Below, piece by piece: positions 48,111 to 49,768 of a DNA stretch of 49,768 nucleotides. This DNA comes from a virus, in the IMG/VR virus record IMGVR_UViG_3300032148_000003, positions 1 to 49,768 of that record, one strand, 5' to 3'. A program made the translations under genes and the position numbers. Under the pieces are notes generated by a model that had not been told where the DNA came from, did no database searches, and saw only the letters and a program-made list of their open reading frames with translations. Each line of letters starts with the position of its first letter. Within the stretch, counting starts at the first letter, position 1.

Positions 48111-48133
48111 GGGGCTTTAGTTAGCCCCTTTTT
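48111..48133 (+). terminator. Intrinsic terminator after the capsid gene
   Basis: GGGGCT (48111-48116) pairs with AGCCCC (48123-48128), a 6-bp stem with a 6-base loop, followed by five T. It likely gives partial termination so that capsid mRNA exceeds that of downstream tail genes. Confidence 0.92.
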
Positions 48134-48150
48134 AAATACAAGGAACTCAT

Positions 48151-48438
48151 ATGAGTAAAATTATCGACAAGTACGATGACAGGGGACTGGTCCTAGAACA
48201 AGATGCCACAGCCTATCTAGACTATGCACAGGAGGCCAGAAAGGCAGGCGTAGACAGGAAAGCAAACTTTAGAAGTTTTGCTATTATCCCTGACATTGTA
48301 GCTGTGGATATTTTTACAAAGTTCGGGATTGACATTAACAACCCTGAAAATACACAAGTAGAACTAAATAAGTTTAAGAAGATTATTAAGGATCACTACC
48401 CTTTACTTCTGACAACCAACATTAACAGAGGTGGATAA
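48151..48438 (+). CDS. Small late protein between capsid and adaptor
   Basis: 95 residues (DDRGLVLEQDATAYLDYAQE near the start, FAIIPDIVAVDIFTKFGIDI in the middle). A protein of this size often sits between capsid and head-tail adaptor in marine podoviruses. Start preceded by AAGGAACTCAT. Function not known; a head decoration or completion role is possible. Confidence 0.6.
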   Translation: MSKIIDKYDDRGLVLEQDATAYLDYAQEARKAGVDRKANFRSFAIIPDIVAVDIFTKFGIDINNPENTQVELNKFKKIIKDHYPLLLTTNINRGG

Positions 48439-48440
48439 CA

Positions 48441-49181
48441 ATGGCTATAACAAACCAACAAACACTTAGAGATACTATCGAGGATTGGTTGAATCGTGCA
48501 GATTTAACTACACCTCAAATTGATAGTTTTATCTCAGCAGGTGAGAGTAAGATTTACGATGTCTTAAGAATCCCACCTTTAGAAACAACGGTAGAAATTG
48601 AATTATCTAAATTTGATGATTTCTCAATACCGTCTGACTTTATCGAAGCTATTGATTTTAGAAAAGTCAACAGTACTAATAACTTTACAATTTTAAATAG
48701 AACTGACCCTAGGGTTCTATATGATGATTCAAAACCTGTAATACCTAATGCATTTGCAAGAGAACTAGATTACTTTGTAATCACTGGTTCTACAGGTGAG
48801 GTAGTTACAAGTGGTACTTATCAATTAAAGTACTACAGATACTTACCATCTATCGGTGAAACTTATGACAATGGTTCTGTTTTTGAAACAGATGAAAATA
48901 CTTGTGATTCACTGTCATCATCAACTTATGACTCATCAACAGGAGAGTGCACTATCACATCAGGTGATGTTGAGATCGTTACTTATTTAGTTAATGGTGA
49001 TCCAGATCTGGTCTTATATTCCTCTCTGTGGGTAGCTTCTGACTTCTTAAATGATGACGAAGGCTCTATGAGATACTCTAAGATGTTCTTTGAGAAGGCA
49101 GATGCTATATCAAGAAGGAGCAATAAGTCCGAGATGTCTGGTGGTAATATCACAATCAAGTTACCGCGTGGGATAGGTTAA
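48441..49181 (+). CDS. Tail tubular protein A / head-tail adaptor (gp11-like)
   Basis: 246 residues. The start (LRDTIEDWLNRADLTTPQID, then SFISAGESKIYDVLR) has the characteristic helix pair of podovirus gp11-type adaptors, and the C-terminal helix region (SMRYSKMFFEKADAISRRSN) completes the fold. Between them lies a beta domain that includes a cysteine pair (CDSLSSSTYDSSTGECT, near 154-170). It sits 2 bases after the preceding stop and just before the collagen-like fibre gene. It joins portal to the tail nozzle. Confidence 0.8.
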   Translation: MAITNQQTLRDTIEDWLNRADLTTPQIDSFISAGESKIYDVLRIPPLETTVEIELSKFDDFSIPSDFIEAIDFRKVNSTNNFTILNRTDPRVLYDDSKPVIPNAFARELDYFVITGSTGEVVTSGTYQLKYYRYLPSIGETYDNGSVFETDENTCDSLSSSTYDSSTGECTITSGDVEIVTYLVNGDPDLVLYSSLWVASDFLNDDEGSMRYSKMFFEKADAISRRSNKSEMSGGNITIKLPRGIG

Positions 49182-49199
49182 AAATTATAGGAGACTCTT

Positions 49200-49768
49200 A
49201 TGTCTAAATCTTTTTATACGAAGGGAGTACAACCTACTGCTGTAAACAAGAAATCTTCAGGATTTTTTAGAGGTAAGGCTACAAATGTAGCAGGTGAGAC
49301 TGGTCCTACAGGTTCACAAGGACCACAAGGTGATACAGGCCTTACAGGTTCACAAGGTATACAAGGTGTTATTGGCTTAACTGGTGCTACAGGTAGCACA
49401 GGTAGTACAGGTCTTACGGGTTCACAGGGCATCCAAGGTATTCAGGGTGATGCATTCACACATTCAGACTTCACTGCTTCACAACTAACAGCACTAGCAT
49501 TTACACATGCTGATTTTACAGGTGCTCAGTTGTCAGCATTAGCTTTCACTCATGGTGACTTCACTGCTACTGAGTTAGCAGCATTAGCCTTTGTACATGA
49601 TGACTTTACTGCTTCACAATTAGAAGAATTAGCATTCATACATTCAGATTTTACTGCTTCACAATTAGCAGCATTAGCTTTCACGCATTCAGATTTTACT
49701 GCTTCACAACTAGCAGCACTAGCATTTACACATGCTGATTTTACAGGTGCTCAGTTGTCAGCATTAGC
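49200..49768 (+). CDS. Collagen-like tail fibre, N-terminal part (runs off the right edge)
   Basis: At least 189 residues, no stop before the window ends. After about 30 N-terminal residues, likely the attachment segment, come Gly-X-Y triplets ([20 protein letters not shown], about 33-84), which form a collagen-like triple helix. From residue 85 there are seven tandem 15-residue units of the form [15 protein letters not shown]. Start follows AGGAGACTCTT. In tail fibres, similar F.Y.DFT..QL..L blocks normally alternate with collagen triplets; here they are stacked. The rest of the gene is missing. Confidence 0.8.
   Translation, partial: MSKSFYTKGVQPTAVNKKSSGFFRGKATNVAGETGPTGSQGPQGDTGLTGSQGIQGVIGLTGATGSTGSTGLTGSQGIQGIQGDAFTHSDFTASQLTALAFTHADFTGAQLSALAFTHGDFTATELAALAFVHDDFTASQLEELAFIHSDFTASQLAALAFTHSDFTASQLAALAFTHADFTGAQLSAL
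49489..49768 (+). repeat. 45-bp coding repeats with an exact 55-bp repeat at the right edge
   Basis: Seven 45-bp units encode FTHxDFTxxQLxALA. The last 55 bases (49714-49768) are identical to 49489-49543, and they differ at the base just before (G versus A). The window ends exactly where this exact repeat ends. Confidence 0.95.

Noticed and set aside
49486-49768. CRISPR-like tandem array
   Set aside because: The repeats are contiguous 45-bp coding units with no spacers and preserve one reading frame; they are protein repeats of the fibre.
1-49768. tRNA genes, integrase, transposons or lysogeny genes
   Set aside because: None recognised on either strand; gaps between genes are too short or lack cloverleaf-like structure.

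Overview
The window is most of the genome of a lytic, tailed, podovirus-type phage. It is AT-rich and densely packed, with no rRNA, tRNA, integrase, transposase or CRISPR array. It carries a T7-like replication and transcription set: single-subunit RNA polymerase, family A DNA polymerase, primase-helicase, gp2.5-like SSB, 5'-3' exonuclease and endonuclease I. It also has PhoH and a class I ribonucleotide reductase, a combination typical of marine podoviruses such as the SIO1/VpV262 relatives. The major capsid protein looks like the SU10/DUF5309 type rather than T7 gp10. The host cannot be read off the sequence. One secreted phage protein faintly recalls sulfur-globule proteins of sulfur-oxidising gammaproteobacteria, which is only a hint.

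Layout. (1) 38597-49768, rightward: virion genes of unknown role, probable small terminase, large terminase, portal, scaffold, capsid, head-tail adaptor and the start of a collagen-like fibre, which runs off the right edge. (2) 1-18000, rightward: a membrane/lysis cluster, a putative metallopeptidase, a giant tail nozzle protein, a tail fibre/tip protein, gp13- and gp14-like internal proteins and a run of large repeat-bearing virion proteins. The two blocks are probably one late operon joined through the missing sequence, so the genome is likely circular or circularly permuted in assembly, with a gap inside the fibre gene. (3) 18056-38005, leftward: the first part (38005 down to 32463) holds many tiny genes with 4-bp overlaps plus a cytosine methyltransferase. 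Then come RNA polymerase, exonuclease, SSB, primase-helicase, DNA polymerase, RNR, PhoH and endonuclease I. A bidirectional terminator at about 18005-18055 separates the convergent blocks.

Regulation can be read directly. A near-perfect sigma70 promoter (38039-38066, minus) should start the early leftward operon, which ends in the phage RNA polymerase. Seven copies of a 20-bp element built around TGGCTCACC, resembling the T7/SP6 promoter core, occur only in or beside intergenic gaps. They point leftward ahead of RNA polymerase, exonuclease and SSB, and rightward ahead of the late genes, ahead of a small secreted-protein gene, and twice into the gap beside the RNA polymerase gene. They are the obvious candidate promoters for the phage enzyme.

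The most unusual parts are: a plus-strand, signal-peptide-bearing Asn/Tyr-rich gene (29540-29842) inside the leftward replication block, with its own sigma70 and phage promoters and a structured leader; a candidate small RNA beside the RNA polymerase gene; a coiled-coil insertion of about 670 residues in the tail nozzle protein; a paired-cysteine micro-motif dispersed through four structural proteins; and two short motifs shared between unrelated virion proteins. The right edge ends on an exact 55-bp repeat and the left edge is one arm of a 24-bp inverted repeat, so both ends should be treated with care.
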